IMG/VR virus record: IMGVR_UViG_3300006112_000029
Span: 1 to 36,000 of that record
Length of the DNA: 36,000 bases
Direction: 5' to 3' (one strand)
Origin: a virus
A model generated the notes under the pieces. It was not told the DNA's origin. It did not search any database and saw nothing but the letters and a program-made list of their open reading frames with translations. The first letter of the stretch is position 1. Each line of letters opens with the position of its first letter. Positions 13,257-20,630 of the stretch are shown one piece after another. A program made the position numbers and the translations under genes.

Positions 13257-13589
13257 GTGGATAAGGCGCTCGTAGAGCTAGTCGAGGGACGTGCCGGGTA
13301 TTACTGCGAAATCTGCGGTTTACCCGCTACGGAGTCTATGGCGCTTCACCACCGGAAACTTAAGTCTCGGGGCGGGAAAGATTCCGCCTCGAACTTAATT
13401 CGGATTCACCACTCGTGCCATAATCTATCTAGTGATAGTGTTCACCTAAACCCGAAGGCGGCAGAGACTAAAGGCTATATGTGTCCGAGTTGGAGCGAAC
13501 CGGACGAATATCCTTTTACTCGACCCGACGGGACGCAAGTATTACTATTAAACGACGGTTCGGTTAAATTACTTATGGAGGCGGAATAA
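13257..13589 (+). CDS. HNH endonuclease
   Basis: 110 residues, GTG start. A CEIC knuckle (Cys17, Cys20), ALHHRKLKSRGGKDS with the catalytic His pair, and SNLIRIHHSCHN give a complete zinc-supported HNH (beta-beta-alpha-metal) domain in the first 65 residues; the rest is a variable tail. Phage HNH proteins commonly help terminase cut or nick DNA. This one lies just before SSB and 3 kb before the terminase. It ends directly at the SSB start. Confidence 0.8.
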   Translation: MDKALVELVEGRAGYYCEICGLPATESMALHHRKLKSRGGKDSASNLIRIHHSCHNLSSDSVHLNPKAAETKGYMCPSWSEPDEYPFTRPDGTQVLLLNDGSVKLLMEAE

Positions 13590-13952
13590 ATGGAAATTAT
13601 CGTAGAAGGCAATCTCGGAACCGATCCCGAGCTAAAGTTTGCGAAAGACGAATCGCTAGCTACTTTCTCTCTCGCGTATACCCCGTATAGCAAGGCTAAG
13701 GGCGAAGGCGAGACCGTATGGCTTCGAGTCGCGTTCTGGAATTCTAAGTCAGACCTCGTTATGGATAGCCTTAAGAAAGGCGACCGTATCCTTCTTAACG
13801 GAATTCTTAAGCAATCGACCTATACGACTAAGGACGGCGTAGAAAAGACTTCTCTCGAAGTAACCGGAAAGAGCTTCGGTATCGTTCCGCGTTCTCCTAA
13901 GAATCAGGCTCCGCACGTCGCTAGCGTTCACTCGGAGGAAGCTCCGTGGTAG
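13590..13952 (+). CDS. ssb: Single-stranded DNA-binding protein
   Basis: 120 residues, ATG directly after the preceding TAA. The OB-fold order is typical of bacterial-type SSB: EIIVEGNLGTDPEL, LATFSLAYTPYS, TVWLRVAFWNSKSD, KGDRILLNGILKQSTYTTKDG, TSLEVTG. The short tail ends EEAPW, an acidic tip resembling the DDxPF end through which SSB recruits repair and replication proteins. It coats single-stranded DNA during replication and recombination. The last bases overlap the small HTH gene. Confidence 0.9.
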   Translation: MEIIVEGNLGTDPELKFAKDESLATFSLAYTPYSKAKGEGETVWLRVAFWNSKSDLVMDSLKKGDRILLNGILKQSTYTTKDGVEKTSLEVTGKSFGIVPRSPKNQAPHVASVHSEEAPW

Positions 13953-14131
13953 AAGAATTCTGGGACTGCGCTACTACCGCCGAATTCCTCGGGGTAAATA
14001 TGAATAACCTTCGGCAACTACAACACCGCGGATCTATTAAGTGGAAGAAACGCGAGGGTAAAGCGGTTTTCTATATCGCCGAGGAAGTTAGAGACTATAG
14101 AGCTAAACGCGAGGCGCGTAAGCAACGATAA
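13946..14131 (+). CDS. MerR/excisionase-type small HTH protein
   Basis: 61 residues, GTG start overlapping the SSB stop. ATTAEFLGVNMNNLRQLQHRGSI is the helix-turn-helix of the MerR/excisionase (HTH_17) class, followed by a wing (KWKKREGKAVFYIAEEVRDY) and a very basic end. Such proteins bind DNA as small regulators or excision factors. There is no integrase in this genome, so regulation of the adjacent modification cassette is more likely than excision. Confidence 0.7.
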   Translation: MVEEFWDCATTAEFLGVNMNNLRQLQHRGSIKWKKREGKAVFYIAEEVRDYRAKREARKQR

Positions 14132-14140
14132 AATGTCTCT

Positions 14141-14350
14141 ATGTTTACGATAGAAGAAGATATAACTCTCGCCGATATCGACGAAGCTATCCGACATATT
14201 TCTATGATGTTAAAAGTAGACGTATTCGGTAACCGTATGACTCGGCAGAGGAAGCAGATTCTTCTAGAGAGCTTAGATGATTTACTAGACGCGAGGATAG
14301 AGGCTAAAAATGCAGAGCAAGCTCGTACGAATCGAGAGCTTACGGTCTGA
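14141..14350 (+). CDS. Small helical hypothetical protein
   Basis: 69 residues, weak ribosome site. Predicted helices (LADIDEAIRHISMMLKV; RQRKQILLESLDDLLDARIEAKN) with no motif. Its 3' end overlaps the ParB-like gene by 41 bp in another frame. It belongs to the run that leads into the DNA-modification genes. Function unknown. Confidence 0.55.
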   Translation: MFTIEEDITLADIDEAIRHISMMLKVDVFGNRMTRQRKQILLESLDDLLDARIEAKNAEQARTNRELTV

Positions 14351-14792
14351 CCCTAAGAACGCTCGGAAGCATAACGAGAAGAATATAAGCGTTATCGCCG
14401 AGTCTCTTAAGCGCTTCGGGCAACGTAAACCGATAGTGATATCAGGCGATATCGTTATCGCGGGTAACGGAACGCTACAAGCCGCGCAGTATCTCGGTTG
14501 GAAAGAAATTACCGTAGTCGAGACTCCGAAGGATTGGGACGAAGAGACTATCCGCGCCTACGCGCTCGCTGATAACCGCTCCGCCGAACTCGCCGAGTGG
14601 GATTTAGAGAGACTATCCGAACAACTGTTCGAACTCGAGGAAACCCTTAACGTCGAGGATTTAGGCTTTAACCTTCCTAAGCTCGATACCGAGGAAGAAC
14701 CTATCGAGGATTTTAAGAGCTACGACGAAACTATGGCTACCTCTCACGCTTGCCCGAAGTGCGGCTACGAGTGGAACGGATCCTCTAAGTGA
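14310..14792 (+). CDS. ParB/Srx-like nuclease-domain protein with C-terminal zinc knuckle
   Basis: 160 residues. It opens with the phage ParB-like signature LVRIESLRSDPKNARKH, then IAESLKRFGQRKPIVI, IVIAGNGTLQAAQYLGW (the ATP/substrate loop, with GNGT in place of the usual GHGR) and TIRAYALADNRSAELAEWD. A CPKCGYEW half-knuckle ends the protein. ParB-like proteins in phages are usually found beside DNA methyltransferases and are thought to bind or nick DNA. Here too it is followed at once by a methyltransferase pair. The start overlaps the preceding gene. Confidence 0.8.
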   Translation: MQSKLVRIESLRSDPKNARKHNEKNISVIAESLKRFGQRKPIVISGDIVIAGNGTLQAAQYLGWKEITVVETPKDWDEETIRAYALADNRSAELAEWDLERLSEQLFELEETLNVEDLGFNLPKLDTEEEPIEDFKSYDETMATSHACPKCGYEWNGSSK

Positions 14793-15487
14793 CCTTCCGC
14801 GATAATATCGTCGCCGGCGATAAGTGGAAGTTTAACGACGAAGTAACCGACGTATTTGACGAAATGCTCGAGCGCTCGATTCCCGACTATTTCGGTATGC
14901 GCCGTAATACGACCGAACTCGCTTTACGCTTCGCGCAACCCGGAACCTCGATAGTCGATTTAGGGTGTTCTCGCGGAACCGGATTAAAGCCGATTATCGA
15001 CGTTCTCGGTAAAGCTAATAGCTATATCGGAGTAGAAGTCTCCGAGCCTATGATAGAAGTCGCTAAGGTAAAAATACCCGAGGCAGATATCCAGAACTTA
15101 GACTTACGAGACGAATACCCGAAAGCTCGCGCCTCGGTTACTCTCTCGATTCTTACCCTGCAATTCGTACCTATCGAGTACCGGCAGAAGATTATCGCTA
15201 ACGTCTTTAAGAATACCGTCGAGGGTGGAGTATTCCTCTTCGTCGAGAAAATCCTCGGAGCCGACTCCTACGCCGACGAATTACTCGTTAATACCTATCT
15301 CGACCGTAAAGGCGAGAACGGATATACGCAGGAGCAGATAACGGCTAAGCGCCGAAGCCTAGAAGGAGTCCTCGTTCCCGTTACCTCGGAGTGGAACGTC
15401 GATTTACTCGAGCGCGCCGGATTTAGCCACGTCGATTCGTATTGGCGTCACCTTAACTTCTCGGGTTGGTTCGGAGTTAAGGAGTGA
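14789..15487 (+). CDS. CmoA-like carboxy-SAM synthase
   Basis: 232 residues, GTG start overlapping the previous stop. It aligns along its whole length with E. coli CmoA as I know it: FNDEVTDVFDEMLERSIPDY, VDLGCSRGTG (SAM loop, 56-65), GVEVSEPMIE, LTLQFVPIEYRQKII, VEKILGADSYADELL, NGYTQEQITAKRRSLE and LLERAGFSHVD. Arg188 falls at the position of CmoA Arg199, which to my recollection contacts the carboxylate of the product. CmoA turns SAM and prephenate into carboxy-SAM. Its usual partner CmoB (tRNA wobble uridine) is absent. Instead the next gene, overlapping by 4 bp, is a C5-cytosine methyltransferase with a changed SAM pocket, which suggests the carboxy-SAM is for DNA. Confidence 0.82.
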   Translation: MTFRDNIVAGDKWKFNDEVTDVFDEMLERSIPDYFGMRRNTTELALRFAQPGTSIVDLGCSRGTGLKPIIDVLGKANSYIGVEVSEPMIEVAKVKIPEADIQNLDLRDEYPKARASVTLSILTLQFVPIEYRQKIIANVFKNTVEGGVFLFVEKILGADSYADELLVNTYLDRKGENGYTQEQITAKRRSLEGVLVPVTSEWNVDLLERAGFSHVDSYWRHLNFSGWFGVKE

Positions 15488-16560
15488 CGTACTCGGTTCC
15501 CTCTATGGCGGAAATCGCTAAGGTAAAAGGCTCTAACGGCTTTACTATGGTCTCGACCTTCTCGGGGTGCGGCGGATCGTGCTTAGGCTTTGAGATGGCA
15601 GGTTTTAATCTTCTCTGGGCTAATGAATTTATCGCCGAAGCTCGTAATACCTATAGAGCTAATCACCCAGGAGTTATTCTTACCGAGGACGATATTCGTC
15701 AGATTACGGCGGAAGAAATCCTTAAGACTCTAGGGCTAGAAAAGGGAGAGCTAGACTTATTCGAGGGTTCTCCTCCCTGCTCGAGCTTTTCTACCGCTGG
15801 CGTACGCGAGAAGGCGTGGGGGAAGGTTAAGAAGTATTCCGATAGCGAGCAACAGGCGGACGACCTCTTCTTCGAGTATTCGCGCCTAGTAGAAGGATTA
15901 CAACCTAAGGTCTTTATCGCCGAGAACGTGACCGGCTTAGTTAAGGGAAAGGCTATCGGCTACTTTAAGCTAATCCTTAAGGAGCTAAAAGCCGCCGGAT
16001 ATACCGTAGAGGCTAAAATCCTCGACGCGAGCTATCTCGGAGTCCCGCAAGCCCGTCAGCGCCTAATCCTTATCGGCGTCCGTAACGACCTCGTAGAGAA
16101 ATTCGGCGTAAAGCCTGAGTTTCCTAAACCCTTTACCTATCGCTACTCCTATAACGACGCCGTAGCTACCCTAGATAAGCCCGAGGATCCGTTTATCGAC
16201 CCCGAGACCGGATACTCGATAGCTCTCGGTAACGCCGTCGGGAAAGAGTGGGAGAACCTAAAGGAAGGCGGACAGAGCGAGAAATACTTTCAGCTCGTTA
16301 AACCTTACGCTTATAAGCCTATCGGGACTATTACCGCCTCGGGAGGAAACGTAGGACTCGCTTCTATTACCCACCCGTACGAGAAGCGGAAGTTTAACCT
16401 TAAGGAATTACGCCGCGTCTCTAGTTTCCCCGACGACTTCGAGCTAACGGGTACTTTCGCGCAACGGTGGGAGAGAATCGGTCGAAGCGTCCCTCCTCTT
16501 ATGGCTAAAGCGATAGCCGAGACTATTCGAGACTCGATACTCCGTAAGGTTACAATGTAA
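15484..16560 (+). CDS. C5-cytosine DNA methyltransferase with Arg in motif X; possible DNA carboxymethyltransferase
   Basis: 358 residues, GTG start in a GTGA overlap with the CmoA-like gene. Motifs in order: I TFSGCGGSCLGFEMAG (25-40), IV EGSPPCSSFS (nucleophile Cys99), VI IAENVTGL (Glu147), VIII QARQRLILIGV (Arg191, Arg193), a short target-recognition region (about 205-300), IX ELRRVSSFPDDFEL and X RIGRSVPP. The last should read GNSVPP; the Asn that lines the SAM pocket is Arg334 (codon CGA at 16483-16485). All catalytic residues are kept, so the enzyme should be active on cytosine. A basic residue here would pair with the carboxylate of carboxy-SAM and give 5-carboxymethylcytosine. Ordinary methylation remains possible. 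Target site unknown. Confidence 0.88.
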   Translation: MTYSVPSMAEIAKVKGSNGFTMVSTFSGCGGSCLGFEMAGFNLLWANEFIAEARNTYRANHPGVILTEDDIRQITAEEILKTLGLEKGELDLFEGSPPCSSFSTAGVREKAWGKVKKYSDSEQQADDLFFEYSRLVEGLQPKVFIAENVTGLVKGKAIGYFKLILKELKAAGYTVEAKILDASYLGVPQARQRLILIGVRNDLVEKFGVKPEFPKPFTYRYSYNDAVATLDKPEDPFIDPETGYSIALGNAVGKEWENLKEGGQSEKYFQLVKPYAYKPIGTITASGGNVGLASITHPYEKRKFNLKELRRVSSFPDDFELTGTFAQRWERIGRSVPPLMAKAIAETIRDSILRKVTM

Positions 16561-16562
16561 TC

Positions 16563-17042
16563 ATGAGCGAACCCGAAGTAATTACCCTCGACGCCGAGCT
16601 AATCGAGAAGGAGCGACAAGTCCTTCGCTACCGTCAAGCGGGATTAACTTTTGACCAGATAGCGACTCGCTTAGGTTACGCCTATCCCTCCGGCGCTCAC
16701 GCGGCGTTTAAGCGGGCTATGGATAGGATTAAGGACGAAACCCTAGCGAACGAGGGAAGAGCGCTTCATAGAGCGAGACTCGAGACGGCGTTATCGGCGA
16801 TATGGAATAAGGTTCTCGCCGGAGACTTACAAGCTATCGACCGTATGCTACGAATCCTCGAACGCGACTCGAAGCTCTACGGACTAGACGCGCCTATTAA
16901 GACCGAGACGGAGGTGACCCAATATGACGGAAACCTTCTACGAGAGAGAACACGCGAGATTATCCAAACTATACGAGCGGTACGAGAATCGTCGGATAGC
17001 GTGGGAGACGGATCTAGCGAGACCCGAGCAATTACCGAGTGA
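16563..17042 (+). CDS. Terminase small subunit-like protein
   Basis: 159 residues. An N-terminal helix-turn-helix (RYRQAGLTFDQIATRLGYAYPSGAHAAFKRAM) is followed by a helical segment (GDLQAIDRMLRILERDSKLYGLDAP) typical of actinophage small terminase or terminase-linked proteins. It binds the packaging site and hands DNA to the large subunit. The last 119 bp overlap the large-subunit gene in another frame. The GGAGGTGA ribosome site of that gene lies inside this one. Confidence 0.7.
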   Translation: MSEPEVITLDAELIEKERQVLRYRQAGLTFDQIATRLGYAYPSGAHAAFKRAMDRIKDETLANEGRALHRARLETALSAIWNKVLAGDLQAIDRMLRILERDSKLYGLDAPIKTETEVTQYDGNLLRERTREIIQTIRAVRESSDSVGDGSSETRAITE

Positions 17043-18294
17043 TGACGAAGATTGGTCTATCTATCTCTATCTAGCGGGTCGCGGAGCGGGTAAGACTCGT
17101 ACCGCCGCCGAGTGGCTAGCGTGGGAAGCTCTATCGAGGAATAACACCCGTTGGGCTATCGTCGCTCCGACCTTTAGCGACGTTCGAGACGTCTGCGCCG
17201 AAGGTGAGTCCGGAATTATAAATATCCTCCGTAGCTACGGGGCGCTCGCCGACTATAACCGCTCTCAGGGTCAGATTACGCTCTCTAACGGATCGCGGAT
17301 AAAGCTCTTCTCCGCCGACGAACCCGACCGCCTTCGTGGACCTCAACACCACGGCGCTTGGTGCGACGAATTAGCCGCGTGGCGCTATCCGGATACGTGG
17401 GACCAGCTCCAATTCGGTTTACGTCTCGGCGACCACCCGAGAACGATTATTACGACGACGCCTCGACCTATCCCGCTTATCCGTAACCTATCGGGGAGAA
17501 CCGACGGAACCGTTAAAGTCGTTCGAGGCTCTACCTTCGATAACGTCGCTAACCTCGCTCCGCAAGCGCTCTTAGAACTAAAGGCTCGCTACGACGGAAC
17601 TCGTTTAGGTCGGCAGGAGCTATACGGAGAAGTCCTCGAAGATACCGAAGGCGCTCTATGGACTCGAGCCTTAATCGAGGAAGCTCGTATCCGTCCCGAG
17701 GACGCTCCGCCTTACTATCGAATCGTCGTCGCTCTCGACCCTGCCGTAACGAGCGGGGAATCGTCAGACGAAACCGGAATTATCGTCGCGGGCGCTACGC
17801 CTGACGGTCACTACTACGTTCTCGAGGACGCGACTATGAAAGGCTCTCCGGAGCTATGGGCGCGTAAAGCCGTCGAGCTATACCGGAAGTGGAAGTGCGA
17901 TCGAATCGTCGCCGAAGTTAATAACGGCGGAGATATGGTTGAAGCAGTCTTGCGCCAAGTCGACTCAAGTATTCCGTATCGAAAGGTAACGGCGTCCCGA
18001 GGTAAGAAGGTTCGCGCCGAACCCGTCTCGGCTCTTAGCGAGCAGAAGCGCTTACACATGGTCGGAGGATTTCCGAAACTCGAAGATGAGTTAGTCTCGT
18101 GGCAACCGGAATCGAATACTTCGCCTGACCGCATGGACGCTATGGTCTGGGCGATAACCGAGTTAATGGGCGGCTCCGTCGCTATGCGTTCTCTTTCGTT
18201 ACTTGCGGATTTCTGCCCGTCGTGTAGATTACCTTTACAACGCGGAACTAAATTATGCCCGCGGTGTAATCACGCTATCATTACTACTGCCTAA
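16924..18294 (+). CDS. terL: Terminase large subunit (ATPase/nuclease) with C-terminal zinc ribbon
   Basis: 456 residues. The ATPase has Walker A GRGAGKT (52-58) and Walker B GAWCDE (144-149). The RNase H-like nuclease has VALDPAV (Asp272), VAEVNNGGD and SPDRMDAMVWA (Asp405). It pumps DNA into the prohead and cuts it. Start at 16924 behind GGAGGTGA, 119 bp inside the small-subunit gene. After the nuclease domain comes CPSC-x10-CPRC (Cys431, 434, 445, 448), a zinc ribbon not usual for TerL; it might bind DNA or the portal. Confidence 0.93.
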   Translation: MTETFYEREHARLSKLYERYENRRIAWETDLARPEQLPSDDEDWSIYLYLAGRGAGKTRTAAEWLAWEALSRNNTRWAIVAPTFSDVRDVCAEGESGIINILRSYGALADYNRSQGQITLSNGSRIKLFSADEPDRLRGPQHHGAWCDELAAWRYPDTWDQLQFGLRLGDHPRTIITTTPRPIPLIRNLSGRTDGTVKVVRGSTFDNVANLAPQALLELKARYDGTRLGRQELYGEVLEDTEGALWTRALIEEARIRPEDAPPYYRIVVALDPAVTSGESSDETGIIVAGATPDGHYYVLEDATMKGSPELWARKAVELYRKWKCDRIVAEVNNGGDMVEAVLRQVDSSIPYRKVTASRGKKVRAEPVSALSEQKRLHMVGGFPKLEDELVSWQPESNTSPDRMDAMVWAITELMGGSVAMRSLSLLADFCPSCRLPLQRGTKLCPRCNHAIITTA

Positions 18295-18323
18295 TTACGA
18301 GGGGCATTACCTAAGGAGAAACC

Positions 18324-20630
18324 GTGGGTCTATTCGACCGTTTCGCTAAAGCAGTAGCAGATAATATAAATAAAGCTCCGTCTAACTTACCCGCAGGAAC
18401 GGTAACTATGACGGAAACCGAAATGCAGACTTCGGCGCAACAGAACCGAAACGTATACGGTCAGCAAGTCCCTCTACCTCGTAACCCTCTTATGGCGGGC
18501 GTTCCCTTTGGTCCGGGTATGCCTATCCTTCCGGGCGCTATTAACCCTCTTCGTCCTGACGGTCGTCCCGATCCACGCCGCTACGAATACCAAGTAGCGC
18601 AGAACCTTAATATCGGAAGCGAGCAGAAGCTCGTACAGTTTAAGACGCTTCGCGGAGCCGCAGAGCAAATAGATATCGTCCGTCGTTGTATCGAAGTATT
18701 AAAGGCGAAAATCTCCGGACTCGATTGGGATATCGTAATCGCCGAGGACGCTTCGGAAAAGATTATCGCCGAAATTGGCGGAGACCACGTTCGCGCTATG
18801 TCCGTCGCACGAGATAAATTCTCCGACGAGATTTACCGACTTCGTAAATTCTGGGAGAACCCAGACCGCGCTAACGGTTTAACTTTTATTGACTGGATGA
18901 TGATGTCTCTCGAGGAAATCCTCGTACTCGACGCGTGGGCTATCTGGCCTCAAAAGACCGTCGGCGGAGACTTATACGGATTCCAAATTCTTGACGGCTC
19001 GACTATTAAGCCTATGCTCGACGAACGCGGTATGCGTCCTATGCCTCCGCAAGCGGCGTACCAGCAAATCCTCTATGGATTCCCTCGCGTCGAATTCCAA
19101 GCTAACTCGGACGACCCTCAGGCAGACGGCGAATTTACCGCTGACGACCTAAGCTATTTCGTACGAAACCGCCGCGCTAACTCGGTCTACGGTTCGTCTC
19201 CGGTCGAGCGTTGCCTACCTATCGCCGACCTTTACCTTCGTCGTCAACAATGGCTTCGCGCCGAATATACCGACGGCGTAGCTCCTGAGATGATGTTAAC
19301 TTCTGACGCAGACTTCGGTAACGATCCGCTCGTTATGAAGCAATACGAGGCGATTATTAACGATAACCTCGCAGGACAGACCGAGCAACGTAAGCGCGCT
19401 CTTATTCTCCCTGCGGGTCTTAAGCCTCAAATGTACGAAGGCTACGGAGAGAAGTTTAAGGATACGCTCGACCACTACCTACTCGAGTCGATTACCGGTC
19501 ATTTCGGCGTTCTTCCTACCGAAATCGGATTCTCTTCTAAGGGTGGACTCGGAGCCTCGGGTCACCAGCAAGGCGAAGCGGAAGCGGCGCAATCTATCGG
19601 CGTAGCTCCTCTCGCTCAGTGGATTTCTAAAATGCTAACGAATATCTCTTATACCTATCTCGGTATGCCACGCGAGCTAGAGTTTAAGTTTATGGTCGAC
19701 GAAATCCGCGATAACGAAACCGCGGCTAAGAAGGCAGACCTCGAACTACGCGGAGCGACTAAGACGATTAACGAGCGCCGTAGCGAACTCGGTCTACCGC
19801 TTCTTGATACGCCAGCCGCCGACCAACCTATCCTCGTAGCGGGTAACGGAGTCTTTATCTTTAGCCCCGACGGAATTATTAACGCGACTTCTTCTACCGG
19901 AGCGCCGGAAAGCGTCGATAGCGAAACCGATCCGATAGCTCCTACTTCTCCGGATTCGACCGACCACCCTGCGGAAGAAGCTAAGCCTTTACCTAGCGAG
20001 ACTAACCCTTTACCTAATGACGCCTCGAAAGCGGGAGTCCCGTCTAAGGCGGAAGTTAAGGACGCTCTCTCGAAGCTCCATATCCTCCCTAACGCGGCAG
20101 GAGACCACCCCGTATCGGATAACCCCGAAGCTCTCGCGGACTCCGTATCTAGCCCGTGGTCTATCGTCGAGACCGAGAACGGTAACTATCCCGTCGACCC
20201 CGACGTATGGTCTAAGGCGCAGTTAACGCTCGTAAACGTAAAAGACCTTTACGGAACCGATACCGCTCTCGACCGCTCTAACGTCGCCGACCATATCGAG
20301 TCTATGGGACAAGCCCTAACTCCTTATCGCGGCTATCCTCTCGTATACGACGACGGCGAGAAGCAAATTATTATCGACGGTCACCACCGCCTCTTCGCTA
20401 TGTGGCTCTTAGGTATGGAGCAAGTACCCGTCTGGCTCGGTACTCCCGATAACGCTAAGGAAGCCGCTAACGAGGTTAAAGCCTTTATGAAGTGGTCGAG
20501 TAAGGGTAAGCGCGCTCGCCAATTCGAGTTTAAGTATCTAGATCCGATAGTCGGAGACGCTCTTAACCGGTGCTATTTCGACGGTGATATCGAGACTATG
20601 AAATCGTTAGCGAAGGCTTATACGGCGTGA
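18324..20630 (+). CDS. Portal protein with fused C-terminal ParB-like domain
   Basis: 768 residues, GTG start after AAGGAG. Residues about 80-520 are the portal: TLRGAAEQIDIVRRCIEVLKAKISGLDWDI, FIDWMMMSLEEILVLDAWAI, NSVYGSSPVERCLPIADLYLRRQQW, and a helical stem (LGASGHQQGEAEAAQSIGV). It forms the ring through which DNA enters and to which the tail joins. An acidic, Pro-rich linker (about 535-610) leads to an added domain (about 630-740) with IIIDGHHRLFAMWLLGMEQVPVW, the loop of ParB/Srx-like folds (Asp685-His-His-Arg). Portals are normally about 450-550 residues, so this is a real fusion. TGA overlaps the next GTG. Confidence 0.85.
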   Translation: MGLFDRFAKAVADNINKAPSNLPAGTVTMTETEMQTSAQQNRNVYGQQVPLPRNPLMAGVPFGPGMPILPGAINPLRPDGRPDPRRYEYQVAQNLNIGSEQKLVQFKTLRGAAEQIDIVRRCIEVLKAKISGLDWDIVIAEDASEKIIAEIGGDHVRAMSVARDKFSDEIYRLRKFWENPDRANGLTFIDWMMMSLEEILVLDAWAIWPQKTVGGDLYGFQILDGSTIKPMLDERGMRPMPPQAAYQQILYGFPRVEFQANSDDPQADGEFTADDLSYFVRNRRANSVYGSSPVERCLPIADLYLRRQQWLRAEYTDGVAPEMMLTSDADFGNDPLVMKQYEAIINDNLAGQTEQRKRALILPAGLKPQMYEGYGEKFKDTLDHYLLESITGHFGVLPTEIGFSSKGGLGASGHQQGEAEAAQSIGVAPLAQWISKMLTNISYTYLGMPRELEFKFMVDEIRDNETAAKKADLELRGATKTINERRSELGLPLLDTPAADQPILVAGNGVFIFSPDGIINATSSTGAPESVDSETDPIAPTSPDSTDHPAEEAKPLPSETNPLPNDASKAGVPSKAEVKDALSKLHILPNAAGDHPVSDNPEALADSVSSPWSIVETENGNYPVDPDVWSKAQLTLVNVKDLYGTDTALDRSNVADHIESMGQALTPYRGYPLVYDDGEKQIIIDGHHRLFAMWLLGMEQVPVWLGTPDNAKEAANEVKAFMKWSSKGKRARQFEFKYLDPIVGDALNRCYFDGDIETMKSLAKAYTA

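Noticed and set aside
13946-14131. Excisionase, hence temperate phage
   Set aside because: The HTH class fits, but there is no integrase, attachment site or immunity repressor in a complete genome.
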